DNA from: Curtobacterium sp. MCSS17_015
Lineage (GTDB): Bacteria > Actinomycetota > Actinomycetes > Actinomycetales > Microbacteriaceae
DNA: 64,000 nucleotides
NCBI RefSeq assembly: GCF_003234265.2
Contig: NZ_CP126256.1
Span: 1,488,001-1,552,000 of the forward strand
Reading direction: 5' to 3'
Shown: piece by piece, positions 17,319 to 25,830 of the stretch
Position numbering within the stretch: the first letter of the stretch is position 1
Layout: each line of letters opens with the position of its first letter
The notes under the pieces: model-generated
Database searches by the model: none
Told to the model about the DNA's origin: nothing
What the model saw: the letters and a program-made list of their open reading frames with translations, nothing else
Program-made: the position numbers and the translations under genes

Positions 17319-18911
17319 TCAGACGGGCGCCGGCAGTTCCAGGCCCGACAGCTCGCGCATCACCGAGTTGAGGTGCCACTGGTCGCGGAACAGTCCGTAC
17401 CGGTCGCGGTCGGTGGTGACGATCTCGAGGTCGCGACGCTTCTCGAGGATCGCGAAGTCCGCGTCCGTGACGGTGCGCACCATGGTCCACGGCAACGGCT
17501 CGACCCGGACGGCGGTGCCGAACTCCGCCATCAGGCGGGAGGTGAGGACCTCCAGCTGCAGCGACCCGACGACGCCGACCATCGGCGCCTGCGCGGTCCG
17601 ACGCTCGGAGTGCAGCAGCTGGACGACGCCTTCCCCGGCGAGCTGCTGCATGCCCTTCCGGAACTTCTTCGCCGTGCTCGGGTCGGTGGGGGCGACGGTG
17701 GCGAACATCTCCGGAGCGAAGCGGGGGAGCGGTTCGAACTCGACGGCCTCCTCGCTGAACAGCGTGTCGCCGGGGTGCAGCATCGTCGCGTTGACGAGGC
17801 CGACGACGTCGCCGGGCCAGGCCACGTCGACGGTGTCACGCTCACGCCCGAACACACTCAGTGCGTGCTTGGTGTTGAAACGCCGACCGGACTGGGCGTG
17901 CGTCAGCATCATGCCCCGGTCGAAGCGGCCGGAGCAGATGCGCACGAAGGCGACCTGGTCGTGGTGCGCGGGGTCCATGTTGGCCTGCACCTTGAAGACC
18001 TGCGCGGCGAAGGGCTCGGTCACCGGGCGGGCGGCGCCGTCCTGGGTGCGGCGGGGCAGGGCGGCGGGAGCGGCGTCGCGGAGGAAGCGCAGCAGGTCGA
18101 CGGTGCCGACGTGCTTGGTGGCGACGCCGAAGAAGACCGGCATGCTCATCCGGTCGTGGAAGTCGCCCTCGTCGGGCAGGCCGCGGACCTCTCGGGTGAG
18201 TTCGACCTCTTCCAGGGCGGTCTGCCAGGCGGCGCCGAGCAGCTCGGCCGCTGCTCCGGCCGGGTGTCCGGTCGCGACGGGGAGGTGTCCGCCGCCGGTC
18301 GACTCGAACGTCGTGAGGGTTCCCGTCGCGGTGTCGACGAGACCGCGCAGGTCACCGGCCTCACCGACCGGCCAGGTGACCGGGGTGGGGGTGCGGCCGG
18401 TGCGCTCCTCGAGTTCGTCGAGCAGGTCGAGCGCCTCGCGCCCGGGCCGGTCCCACTTGTTGACGACTGCGATGACGGGGATGTCGCGGGTGCGGCACAC
18501 CTCGAACAGCCGGATCGTCTGGGCCTCCATGCCCTTGGCGGCGTCGATGAGCATCACGGCGCAGTCGACGGCGGCGAGGGCCCGGTAGGTGTCCTCGGAG
18601 AAGTCCGCGTGCCCCGGCGTGTCCACGACGTTGATGAGCGTCCCACCGGCGTCGAGCTGGACGACCGCGGAGCTGATGGAGATGCCGCGGCTCCGCTCGA
18701 TCTCCATCCAGTCGGAGACCGTGGCACGACGGGTCGCCTTCCCCTTGACCGCGCCGGCTTCGTCGATGGCGTCGGCCGCGAGGGTGAGCGACTCGGTCAG
18801 CGTCGACTTGCCCGCGTCCGGGTGCGCGATGACGGCGACGGTCCGACGGCGTGAGGCCTCGCGCTGCACGAGGCCGGCCGAAGCGACCTCGACCACAGCG
18901 GGGCCGGTCAT
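17319..18911 (-). CDS. prfC: Peptide chain release factor 3
   Basis: This 530-residue translational GTPase recycles RF1/RF2 from the ribosome after termination. It shows P-loop AHPDAGKST (about 29-37), switch region RGISISSAVVQL, G3 DTPGHADFSEDTYRALAAVD and G4 NKWDR. The RF3 C-terminal domain includes GEGVVQLLHSERR and VGVVGSLQLEVL. Length equals E. coli RF3. ATG 18911 has GAGGCG before it; longer upstream openings are not conserved-looking. A TATCGT -10-like element lies about 65 nt upstream on the minus strand. Confidence 0.96.
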   Translation of the reverse strand: MTGPAVVEVASAGLVQREASRRRTVAVIAHPDAGKSTLTESLTLAADAIDEAGAVKGKATRRATVSDWMEIERSRGISISSAVVQLDAGGTLINVVDTPGHADFSEDTYRALAAVDCAVMLIDAAKGMEAQTIRLFEVCRTRDIPVIAVVNKWDRPGREALDLLDELEERTGRTPTPVTWPVGEAGDLRGLVDTATGTLTTFESTGGGHLPVATGHPAGAAAELLGAAWQTALEEVELTREVRGLPDEGDFHDRMSMPVFFGVATKHVGTVDLLRFLRDAAPAALPRRTQDGAARPVTEPFAAQVFKVQANMDPAHHDQVAFVRICSGRFDRGMMLTHAQSGRRFNTKHALSVFGRERDTVDVAWPGDVVGLVNATMLHPGDTLFSEEAVEFEPLPRFAPEMFATVAPTDPSTAKKFRKGMQQLAGEGVVQLLHSERRTAQAPMVGVVGSLQLEVLTSRLMAEFGTAVRVEPLPWTMVRTVTDADFAILEKRRDLEIVTTDRDRYGLFRDQWHLNSVMRELSGLELPAPV

Positions 18912-19211
18912 GCTGCGCCTCGCTCGAGCCGTCCGCGGACGGCGACATCCTGGTGTTCCGTCATCTGCACCCCACGACGATACAGACTGCCTCGGACAGA
19001 CGACGAACCGGACGAGTCGAGACGGGCTCCACCGCAGGGCGGGATCCCCAGGACCCGACGGAACAGCTTGCCCCACGCGCTCCGGCGCGGCTGACACCCG
19101 TGTGCCGCCAGGGTGGCGTCGACGGGCTCCGTCACCCGCCGGGAACTGGAACGCCAGGTCCCGGACCCGCTCGACGTCCGTGTGCTGGTCCGGGTGGGTC
19201 GGCGGTACTCG
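18912..19211. other. 300-base spacer upstream of prfC
   Basis: I see no convincing gene here. A minus-strand opening across most of it (18908-19219) is basic, low in conserved-looking content and lacks a ribosome site. The segment nearest prfC holds a possible promoter: TATCGT at about 18976-18981 read on the minus strand. Confidence 0.45.
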
Positions 19212-19676
19212 TCACCCACTGAGCCGTGCCACCGTGGTCCCGCCGTCGTCGAGGCGGATGGTCACGTCGAGCACCGTCCCGGGGCCGGTCGGGTGAGGGA
19301 GGTCGAGCGCGTAGGCCGTCGGTCCGAAGTCCGCCGTGCACGCCGGTCCGCCCTGCAGTCGCAACTCGACCTCGACGGACGTGCCGCGCTGGTCGATGCC
19401 GGTCGGGGCCTGGGGGCAGGTCGAGGACCCGTAGGCCATCACGAAGAACCGCCTGCCGGGCTCGACCCAGCCGACGGTCGGCGTGGTGTCCCCGGAGCCG
19501 TCGACACCGAGGGTCCCGGGGCCAGCACCCGAGTACTCCTCGCCGATCACCGGCGGGTGGAGGACGCGCACGAGCGCGACGACCACCACGACGACGACGG
19601 CGAGGACGACCACCACGACGGCGATCCGACGTCCGTCCGGACGTGCCCGAAGCCGGTACTCAGGGCCGGCCCGCAC
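19212..19676 (-). CDS. Hypothetical single-span membrane protein
   Basis: This 154-residue protein has a short basic N-terminus (RLRARPDGRR), one very hydrophobic helix made mostly of Val (VVVVLAVVVVVVVALV), and an extracytoplasmic domain of about 105 residues with two Cys (STCPQAP; GPACTAD) that could form a disulfide. No family recognised. The start is uncertain; GTG 19676 keeps it out of the upstream MerR gene, which lies 101 nt away on the same strand. Confidence 0.6.
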   Translation of the reverse strand: MRAGPEYRLRARPDGRRIAVVVVVLAVVVVVVVALVRVLHPPVIGEEYSGAGPGTLGVDGSGDTTPTVGWVEPGRRFFVMAYGSSTCPQAPTGIDQRGTSVEVELRLQGGPACTADFGPTAYALDLPHPTGPGTVLDVTIRLDDGGTTVARLSG

Positions 19677-19777
19677 CCACGTCCCCGCCCGTCGCCCGCA
19701 TGCTCCGAGTGTCGCCGCTCGGCGCTGCGCCGTCCACTGCCGGTCCGGCCGGCCGTCGGCGGGAGGGGCCCCTGCGG

Positions 19778-20179
19778 TCAGGCTGCCGCCGTGACGACCG
19801 CTTCCGCCCCGGTCCGCAGTGCCGGGCAGTGCTCCGGTGTCGGGTGCTCGCTGATGTGGATGACCTCGTCGAGTCGGTCCCGCGCCGCCGTGAGCTCGGC
19901 GAGCTGGGCCGTGATCCGGTCGCGCTCCTGCACGAGCAGGGCGAAGCTCTCCGGGGTCGCGCGACCCGCGTCGACGCACGGCAGGAGCTGCACGATGGTC
20001 CGGCTCGGCAGCCCGGCGGCGAAGAGTTGCTGGACCAGCCGCACGCGGTCCACGGCGTCCGCACCGTAGGTCCGTTGTCCGCTCCCGGTGCGGGTCGCGG
20101 CGAGCATCCCCTGCTCCTCGTAGTAGCGGAGCGAGCGGACGCTCACCCCGGTCTCGGCAGCGAGGTCCCCGATGCGCAT
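19778..20179 (-). CDS. MerR-family transcriptional regulator
   Basis: This 133-residue regulator has the MerR winged helix at the N-terminus, MRIGDLAAETGVSVRSLRYY then EEQGMLAATRTGSGQRTYG, followed by a long dimerisation coiled coil and a short C-terminal effector region with one Cys and several His (HISEHPTPEHCPALR). Such proteins distort an overlong promoter spacer. It diverges from an SDR gene, and the intergenic region has a 20-bp-spaced promoter with a dyad, so the SDR is the likely target. The inducer is unknown; a single Cys does not point to a metal sensor. Confidence 0.88.
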   Translation of the reverse strand: MRIGDLAAETGVSVRSLRYYEEQGMLAATRTGSGQRTYGADAVDRVRLVQQLFAAGLPSRTIVQLLPCVDAGRATPESFALLVQERDRITAQLAELTAARDRLDEVIHISEHPTPEHCPALRTGAEAVVTAAA

Positions 20180-20197
20180 GTCGTCTCCGTCCCGGGC

Positions 20198-20229
20198 TTG
20201 CCCCTGACACTGATGTGAGGTCCTACCGT
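20198..20229 (+). promoter_or_regulatory. MerR-type promoter/operator for the SDR gene
   Basis: A -35 element TTGCCC (20198-20203) and a -10 element TACCGT (20224-20229) are separated by 20 bp, longer than the standard 17 and typical for MerR-regulated promoters. An imperfect dyad CCTGACAC..GTGAGG (20203-20220) lies across the spacer. It faces the SDR at 20273. Confidence 0.6.
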
Positions 20230-20272
20230 AACCGAGCCGCAGCGGGACGGACCCGTTCGGCGGAAGGAAACC

Positions 20273-20974
20273 ATGGACATCACCGGATCGGTCGCCCTCG
20301 TCACCGGCGCGAACCGCGGCATCGGCCGGGGCTTCGTCGAGCACCTCCTCGAGCGCGGCGCCGCCAAGGTCTACGCGACGGCCCGGCGACCGGAGCTCGT
20401 CGACGTCCCCGGGGTCGAGGTGCTGCCCCTCGACATCACCGACCCCGCGTCGGTCGCTGCGGCTGCCGCTGCGGCGACCGACGTCACCCTGCTCGTGAAC
20501 AACGCCGGGATCTCGACGTCGGGCTCGCTCGTCACCGGCGACCTCGCGAGTGCGCGGTCCGCGATGGACACGCACCTCTGGGGCACGCTCGAGATGGTCC
20601 GGGCGTTCGCTCCGGTCATCGAACGCAACGGCGGCGGCGCGATCGTCAACGTCCTGTCGGCGCTCTCCTGGTTCGCCGCACCGGGTGCGGGCGGGTACGC
20701 GGCCGCGAAGGCCGCCGAGTGGAACATGACGAACAGCGTCCGCTCCGAGCTCGCGAGCCGCGGCATCACCGTCCAGGGCCTGCACCTCGGTGCTGCGGAC
20801 ACCGACATGATGGCCGAGTACGACGGGCCGAAGACCGCACCGACGGAGGTCGCCCGCCTCGCGCTCGACGGTGTGGAGCGTGACACGGCCGAGGTCCTGG
20901 TCGATGACTGGAGCCGCCTCGTCAAGGCGTCCCTCGCCGGCGACCCGGTGGACTTCGCCGCGCAGCTCGGCTGA
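20273..20974 (+). CDS. Short-chain dehydrogenase/reductase
   Basis: This 233-residue classical SDR has a cofactor motif VALVTGANRGIGRGF (TGxxxGIG), LLVNNAGIS, and catalytic Ser/Tyr-Lys in VLSALSWF and GYAAAKAA (YxxxK). It probably reduces or oxidises a small carbonyl/alcohol substrate with NAD(P). GGAAGGAAACC precedes the ATG. It is divergent from the MerR gene and probably controlled by it; a strong terminator follows. Confidence 0.9.
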   Translation: MDITGSVALVTGANRGIGRGFVEHLLERGAAKVYATARRPELVDVPGVEVLPLDITDPASVAAAAAAATDVTLLVNNAGISTSGSLVTGDLASARSAMDTHLWGTLEMVRAFAPVIERNGGGAIVNVLSALSWFAAPGAGGYAAAKAAEWNMTNSVRSELASRGITVQGLHLGAADTDMMAEYDGPKTAPTEVARLALDGVERDTAEVLVDDWSRLVKASLAGDPVDFAAQLG

Positions 20975-21024
20975 TCGACCCGCTGGCGCGAGCGCGGACA
21001 CCGGTCCGAGCGTCGAGACGGTCG

Positions 21025-21066
21025 GGACGGGAGGCCCGAGGCGACCCCGCCACGGGCCTCCCGTCC
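21025..21066 (+). terminator. Strong stem-loop after the SDR gene
   Basis: A perfect 14-bp inverted repeat (GGACGGGAGGCCCG / CGGGCCTCCCGTCC) with a 14-nt loop starts 50 nt after the SDR stop. It can insulate the SDR from the downstream membrane gene. Confidence 0.7.
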
Positions 21067-21164
21067 GCAGTGGCCTCAGTCGGACCGGACGGCAGGGTCG
21101 ACGGACGGCGACGAGGACGGTGTGTTCCGTCGGCACCGCGTCCGACGTGGTCGATGATGGGAGT

Positions 21165-21383
21165 GTGAACGGGCAGGGACAGCAGCCGCGCTGGCGGAAG
21201 ACGTGGTCGATGGTGCAGGTCGGGGTGCTGACCGCGGCCGTGGTCGGGTGCGTCGTGTTGCTGCTCACGGGCGACGGCACGCTCGACCGGGTCTACGCCG
21301 TCGCACTCGTCTTCTTCGGCATCGCGCTGCTCGGGCACGTGACGTTCCTGGTCATCACGAGCCGGGCCGAGCGGGGCCGCTGA
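21165..21383 (+). CDS. Small two-span membrane protein
   Basis: This 72-residue protein has two hydrophobic helices (VGVLTAAVVGCVVLLL and VYAVALVFFGIALLGHVTFLVI) flanked by basic residues. The GTG start has GGGAG just upstream. No homologous function recognised. It stands alone between a terminator and the antiporter gene. Confidence 0.55.
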   Translation: MNGQGQQPRWRKTWSMVQVGVLTAAVVGCVVLLLTGDGTLDRVYAVALVFFGIALLGHVTFLVITSRAERGR

Positions 21384-21489
21384 GCCGATCACCCCGCCCC
21401 CCCCCGGCACGCCGCGCCGGTCCGTCGGACTTCGCCACGCGGACCAGGCGTGAGCGCGGACACCTCCGCCCTGTCAGGCTGTGCTCCTC

Positions 21490-23079
21490 ATGGAACTCAT
21501 CGCACCCGAACTGGTCGTCGTGCTCGTGGTCGCGATCGCCGTCGCCACCGCCGTCTCGAACCGCGTGCGCATCGCACCCCCGGTGCTGCTCCTCGCCTTC
21601 GGCGCAGGCATCGCGTTCATCCCCGTGTTCGGGGAGTTGGAGCTGCCGGCGGACGCGGTGCTCCTGCTCTTCCTGCCGGCGCTGTTGTACTGGGAGAGCC
21701 TGACCATCTCGTTGCGCGAGATCCGCGCCAACCTCCGGGGCATCGTGCTGATGGGCACGCTCCTGGTCGTGCTGACCGCCGGCGGGGTCGCGACGCTCCT
21801 GCACCTGCTCGGGATGCCGTGGGGTCCCGCGTGGGTGCTCGGCGCGGCCGTCGCCCCGACCGACGCCACCGCCGTCGGGGCGTTGACCCGGTCGCTGCCG
21901 CGGCGCAACACCACGGTCCTCCGTGCCGAGTCGCTCGTCAACGACGGCACGACGCTGGTGATCTACGGCATCGCGGTCGCGGTGACGGCGGGGGAGCAGG
22001 AGCTCACGTTCTGGAACGTGTCCGGCATGCTCCTGCTGTCGTACGTCGGCGGGATCGCCGCGGGGCTGCTGACCTCGTGGCTCGGGATGCTCGTCCTCCG
22101 TCGCGTGCACGCGGTCGTCCTCGAGAACCTGCTGACGCTGCTCGTGCCGTTCGCCGCGTTCCTCGTGGCCGAGGCGGTGCACGCGTCCGGAGTCCTGGCG
22201 GTCGTCGTGGCGGGCCTCGTCGTCAGCCAGGTCGCGCCGAAGCTCGACCGGGCGGAGACGCGGCAGCAGGTCCGGTCCTTCTGGTCGTTCGCCACGTTCC
22301 TGCTGAACGCCGCGCTCTTCGTGCTCGTCGGCATCGAGGCGACGATCTCGGTCCGTGCCCTGACGGGCGGGGAGATCGCGGTCGGCCTCGGGCTCATCGG
22401 CGCCGTGTCGCTGGCCGTCGTCGTGCTCCGGTTCGCGTTCCTCAACCTCACCTGGGGCACGGTGCGGCTCGTGACGCTCCGGACGGGAGGCTCACCCCGC
22501 GAGGGACACCGCGACCGGTTGGTGAGCGGGTTGACCGGGTTCCGCGGCGCGGTCTCGCTCGCGGCGGCGGTGGCCGTCCCACGGATGGTGGAGAGCGGCG
22601 GCGCGTTCCCGGACCGGGACCTCATCGTCTTCGTCACGGCCGGCGTCGTCGTGGTGACGATCGTCGGACAGTCGCTCGTGCTGCCCGCGGTCGTCCGGTG
22701 GGCGGCGTTCGACGGCAGCGGCGAAGTGCTCGAGGAGCGTCGGTCGGCGGAGCGCACCGCACTCGAGGAGGCCCTCGACGCGCTGCCGCGTCTGGCCCGG
22801 AAGACCGGGGCGGACGCCGAGATCGTCGACCGGATCCGTGCGGACTACGAGGGACACCTGGCGCTCGTGGAGGCCGAAGAGAGCGAGGACGACGACCACC
22901 CGCTCCTGCAGCAGCGCGGCGCGGCGGTGGAACTCGAACTGGCGCTCGTGCGTCTCAAGGCCGCCACGGTCCTGCGGCTGCGTGACCAGGGGGAGATCGA
23001 CGACCTCGTGCTCCGGCAGGTGCGTGCCGAGTACGACGCCGAGGAGACCCGACTGCTCCGCCTCGACCAGCGCGACTGA
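21490..23079 (+). CDS. Na+/H+ antiporter, CPA1 (NhaP-like) family
   Basis: This 529-residue protein has about 12 transmembrane helices in the first 400 residues and a cytoplasmic helical tail of about 125 residues. CPA1 hallmarks are GAAVAPTDATAVGALTRSLP and RAESLVNDGTTLVIYGIAVA (the ND ion-binding pair). It exchanges Na+ or K+ for H+ across the membrane. ATG 21490 is used; an in-frame GTG nine bases upstream is the alternative, and neither has a clear ribosome site. It is likely a single-gene unit; the ABC ATPase gene is convergent. Confidence 0.92.
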   Translation: MELIAPELVVVLVVAIAVATAVSNRVRIAPPVLLLAFGAGIAFIPVFGELELPADAVLLLFLPALLYWESLTISLREIRANLRGIVLMGTLLVVLTAGGVATLLHLLGMPWGPAWVLGAAVAPTDATAVGALTRSLPRRNTTVLRAESLVNDGTTLVIYGIAVAVTAGEQELTFWNVSGMLLLSYVGGIAAGLLTSWLGMLVLRRVHAVVLENLLTLLVPFAAFLVAEAVHASGVLAVVVAGLVVSQVAPKLDRAETRQQVRSFWSFATFLLNAALFVLVGIEATISVRALTGGEIAVGLGLIGAVSLAVVVLRFAFLNLTWGTVRLVTLRTGGSPREGHRDRLVSGLTGFRGAVSLAAAVAVPRMVESGGAFPDRDLIVFVTAGVVVVTIVGQSLVLPAVVRWAAFDGSGEVLEERRSAERTALEEALDALPRLARKTGADAEIVDRIRADYEGHLALVEAEESEDDDHPLLQQRGAAVELELALVRLKAATVLRLRDQGEIDDLVLRQVRAEYDAEETRLLRLDQRD

Positions 23080-23090
23080 CCGGTCCGCGG

Positions 23091-23720
23091 TCAGGACAGG
23101 GTGCCGCCGCGGAGGGTGAGCACCCGGTCGGCCGCGGCGAGCGCCTCGGGGTCGTGGGCCGCGTGCACGACGACCGCGCCGCGGCGGGCCTCGGTCGCGA
23201 GGGCGTCCAGGACGAGGCCGAGCGAGCGGGCGTCGACGCCCGCCGTCGGTTCGTCCACGAGCAGCACCGGCGCGCGTTGGGCGAGCCCGGTCGCGACGAG
23301 CGCACGCTGCCGTTGTCCGCCGGAGAGTTCGGCGAGGGGGCGGTCCGCCAGGTCGTCGAGGTCGAGGCGGGCGAGCTGTTCGTCGACGACGGCCCGGTCC
23401 CGGGCGCGGAGGGGACGCCACCAGGGGAGCGCGGCCCACCGCCCCATCGCCACGGTCGCGCGGACGGTGAGCGGCGGCCCCGGGATCGACACCGACTGGG
23501 CGACGTGCGCGACCGAGCGCGGTGACACGCCGCTGACGGTGCCCTCGACCGCGGGGAGGACCCCGGCGACGGTCTCGAGCAGCGTCGACTTGCCGGAGCC
23601 GTTCGCACCCGCGACGACCGTCACGGACCCGGGTTCGAAGACCGCGTCGGCGCGGTGGAGGACGGTGCGTCCCCCGCGTCGGACGGTCACGGAACGGAGG
23701 CGCACGGGGAGGGTCGACAC
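23091..23720 (-). CDS. aztA: Zinc ABC transporter ATP-binding protein AztA
   Basis: This 209-residue ATPase has Walker A AGANGSGKSTLLE (about 38-50), signature LSGGQRQRALV and Walker B VLLVDEPTAGVD, followed by the H-loop HAAHDP. It energises metal uptake with the membrane protein encoded divergently at 23771. The assignment to zinc comes from the AztB/AztC/AztD neighbours. GTG start; the 50-nt divergent region to aztB carries a Zur-like box. Confidence 0.86.
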   Translation of the reverse strand: MSTLPVRLRSVTVRRGGRTVLHRADAVFEPGSVTVVAGANGSGKSTLLETVAGVLPAVEGTVSGVSPRSVAHVAQSVSIPGPPLTVRATVAMGRWAALPWWRPLRARDRAVVDEQLARLDLDDLADRPLAELSGGQRQRALVATGLAQRAPVLLVDEPTAGVDARSLGLVLDALATEARRGAVVVHAAHDPEALAAADRVLTLRGGTLS

Positions 23721-23737
23721 CTGAGGAGGCTATCAGT

Positions 23738-23762
23738 AAGGAGAATCATTCCCATGTAGCGT
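23738..23762 (+). promoter_or_regulatory. Zur-like operator and promoter between aztA and aztB
   Basis: GGAGAATCATTCCCATG (23740-23756) resembles the actinobacterial Zur box, an AT-rich dyad around ATCAT; the half-sites pair at 6 of 9 positions around C23747. A -10-like TAGCGT (23757-23762) follows, and the aztB GTG is 8 nt after it, so the aztB message is probably leaderless or nearly so. Zinc repression through Zur is inferred. Confidence 0.55.
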
Positions 23763-23770
23763 GGTCGTCC

Positions 23771-24685
23771 GTGACCTGGCTGACCGATCCGTTCTCCGTC
23801 GACTTCATGCTCCGCGCCCTCGCGGCCGGAGCGACGGCCGCCGTGCTCTGCGCCGTCGTCGGGACCTGGGTCCTGGTCCGCGGGATGGCGTTCCTCGGCG
23901 AGGCCCTGGCGCACGGCATGCTCCCCGGCGTCGCGGTCGCCACCCTCACCGGGGTCCCGGCCGTGCTCGGTGCCGCGGTGAGCGCCGGGGTGATGGTGTT
24001 CGGCGTGCAGGCGCTCCGTCGTCGCGGCGGGCTGTCCTACGACACCGCCATCGGGTTGCTCTTCGTCGGCATGCTCGCGCTCGGGGTCATCATCGTGTCC
24101 GGGTCGCGGTCGTTCGCCACCGACGTGACCGCGATCCTGTTCGGCGACGTGCTCGCCGTGACCCCGGCCGACGTCGGCACGCTGGTGGTCGCCGCCGGTG
24201 TCGCCCTCGCCGTCGCCGGGCTGTTCCACCGCTCCTTCACCGCCGCCGCGTTCGACCCGCGGAAGGCCGCGACGCTCGGGTTGCGACCCCGACTGGCCGA
24301 GGTCGTCCTGGTCGCCCTCGTGACACTGGCGGTCGTCGCCTCGTACCGGGCCGTCGGGACGCTCCTCGTCGTGGGGTTGCTCCTCGCCCCCGCCGCGGCC
24401 GCCCGCGCCTGGACGCGTGGCGCCGGAGCGACCATGGCCCTCGGTGCGGTGCTCGGGGTCGCCGCGGTCACGGTCGGTCTCCTCGTCTCGTGGCACGCCG
24501 GCACCGCCGCCGGCGCGAGCATCGCCCTCGTCGCGATCGTCGCCGTCGCCCTCTCGCACGGCCTCCGCCGTTCGACCCAGCTCCTCGTCCACCGTCCCCG
24601 GAAGGAACCATGCACCACCTCCGCACACGACCAGCCCCGATCGCCGTCCCGGCAGCCCTCGGAGTCGCTGCCGCGCTCCTCCTGA
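23771..24685 (+). CDS. aztB: Zinc ABC transporter permease AztB
   Basis: This 304-residue membrane protein is of the ABC-3 family (ZnuB-like), with 8-9 helices. Family segments include GMAFLGEALAHGMLPGVAVA, SYDTAIGLLFVGMLALGVII and YRAVGTLLVVGLLLAPAA. It forms the channel with AztA. The C-terminal ~25 residues overlap the start of the downstream aztD-like gene by 76 nt in another frame, an unusually long overlap. GTG start. Confidence 0.88.
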   Translation: MTWLTDPFSVDFMLRALAAGATAAVLCAVVGTWVLVRGMAFLGEALAHGMLPGVAVATLTGVPAVLGAAVSAGVMVFGVQALRRRGGLSYDTAIGLLFVGMLALGVIIVSGSRSFATDVTAILFGDVLAVTPADVGTLVVAAGVALAVAGLFHRSFTAAAFDPRKAATLGLRPRLAEVVLVALVTLAVVASYRAVGTLLVVGLLLAPAAAARAWTRGAGATMALGAVLGVAAVTVGLLVSWHAGTAAGASIALVAIVAVALSHGLRRSTQLLVHRPRKEPCTTSAHDQPRSPSRQPSESLPRSS

Positions 24686-25830
24686 CCGCCTGCTCGTCAC
24701 CGGACGCCGACCCGTCCGGCGCACCGGGCAGTGCGTCGTCCGCTCCGGCGGAACCGCACGGGTACGTCGAGGGCGCGTCCGAGGCGTCCGAGCCCCAGCT
24801 GCGGCTGCTGCTCGCCGACGACGAGGGGAGCGTCGCCGTCCACGACCTGCTGGCCGGCGAGACGGCGTCCCTCGACGACGTCCCGGCTCCCGCGCACGCG
24901 GCGACCGACGGGCGCTTCCTCGCCACGAGTGACGGGGAGCGCACGACGATCGTGGACGGTGGGTCCTGGACCGTCGACCACGGCGACCACACGCACTACT
25001 ACGACGCGACGGCACGGGTCGTCGGCGGACTCGACCACGGCGGGCCCGTCGAACTCGCGTCCTCGGAGTCGACCACCACGCTGGCCTGGCCGGAGTCGGC
25101 CCGGGCGGTCGCGCTCGACCGTGCGGCGCTCGGACAGGGTGAGGTACGCGAGACCGCGACGGTCGCCGGCGCCGGCGTGCTGCTGCCGCTCGGCACGCTC
25201 CTCGTGGCGGGGGACGTCGACGAGGACCGCGTCACGGTGCTCGACGCCGAGGGGGAGCCGACCGGTGTCGACGCCGCCTGCACCGACCCGGCCGGTGGCA
25301 TCGTCACCCGGGTCGGCGCGGTCGTCGGCTGCGCGGACGGCGCGGTCCTCGTGACGGAGGGGCCGGACGGTGGCGACCCGGTCGTCGAGACCGTCGCGGT
25401 CCCCGCAGCCGATGCGGACCTCCCGCGGGCGACCGACTTCGCGAACCGCACCGGTCGGCCCACCGTTGCCGCCCTCGCCGGGGACTCCGGGTACTGGTTG
25501 CTCGACACCCGTGAGCGCACCTGGCAGCACGTCCCGACCGACCGCCCCCTGGTGCACGCGGTCGCGGTCGACGACGCCGACGCGCACGTCGTCGCGCTCG
25601 ACACCGACGGCCGGGTCCGCGTCTGGTCCGACGGGGACTCCGCCCCGGTGACGACCGAACCCCTCGCGGCCGCTGGCCGGGCGACGTTGCAGCTCGACGC
25701 GCAGCGCGCCTACCTGTCCGACCCGGAGGGCTCGGTCGTGCACGAGATCGACTTCGCCGACGGCGCCCGGGTCGCCCGGTCGATCGAGGTCCCGGTCCGC
25801 CCCGACGTGCTCGCCGAGGTCGGCCGGTGA
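24610..25830 (+). CDS. AztD-like zinc metallochaperone, paralogue 1 (lipoprotein)
   Basis: This 406-residue secreted protein has a lipobox (AAALLLTAC, Cys about 28), a short linker, and a beta-propeller of AztD/YncE type. It carries a zinc-binding-like cluster HGDHTHYYD at about residues 123-131, characteristic of AztD. AztD chaperones pass zinc to AztC. AAGGAA precedes the ATG, which lies inside the end of aztB; the stop overlaps aztC by 4 nt. A second paralogue at 26774 lacks this cluster. Confidence 0.8.
   Translation: MHHLRTRPAPIAVPAALGVAAALLLTACSSPDADPSGAPGSASSAPAEPHGYVEGASEASEPQLRLLLADDEGSVAVHDLLAGETASLDDVPAPAHAATDGRFLATSDGERTTIVDGGSWTVDHGDHTHYYDATARVVGGLDHGGPVELASSESTTTLAWPESARAVALDRAALGQGEVRETATVAGAGVLLPLGTLLVAGDVDEDRVTVLDAEGEPTGVDAACTDPAGGIVTRVGAVVGCADGAVLVTEGPDGGDPVVETVAVPAADADLPRATDFANRTGRPTVAALAGDSGYWLLDTRERTWQHVPTDRPLVHAVAVDDADAHVVALDTDGRVRVWSDGDSAPVTTEPLAAAGRATLQLDAQRAYLSDPEGSVVHEIDFADGARVARSIEVPVRPDVLAEVGR

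Noticed and set aside
18908..19219. Minus-strand 103-codon frame between prfC and the Val-rich membrane protein
   Set aside because: No ribosome site, unconserved-looking basic sequence, and it overlaps the prfC start.
21408..21416. Run of nine C residues before the antiporter gene as a phase-variation tract
   Set aside because: It lies in a non-coding spacer more than 70 nt from the start codon, and such runs are expected at this GC content.
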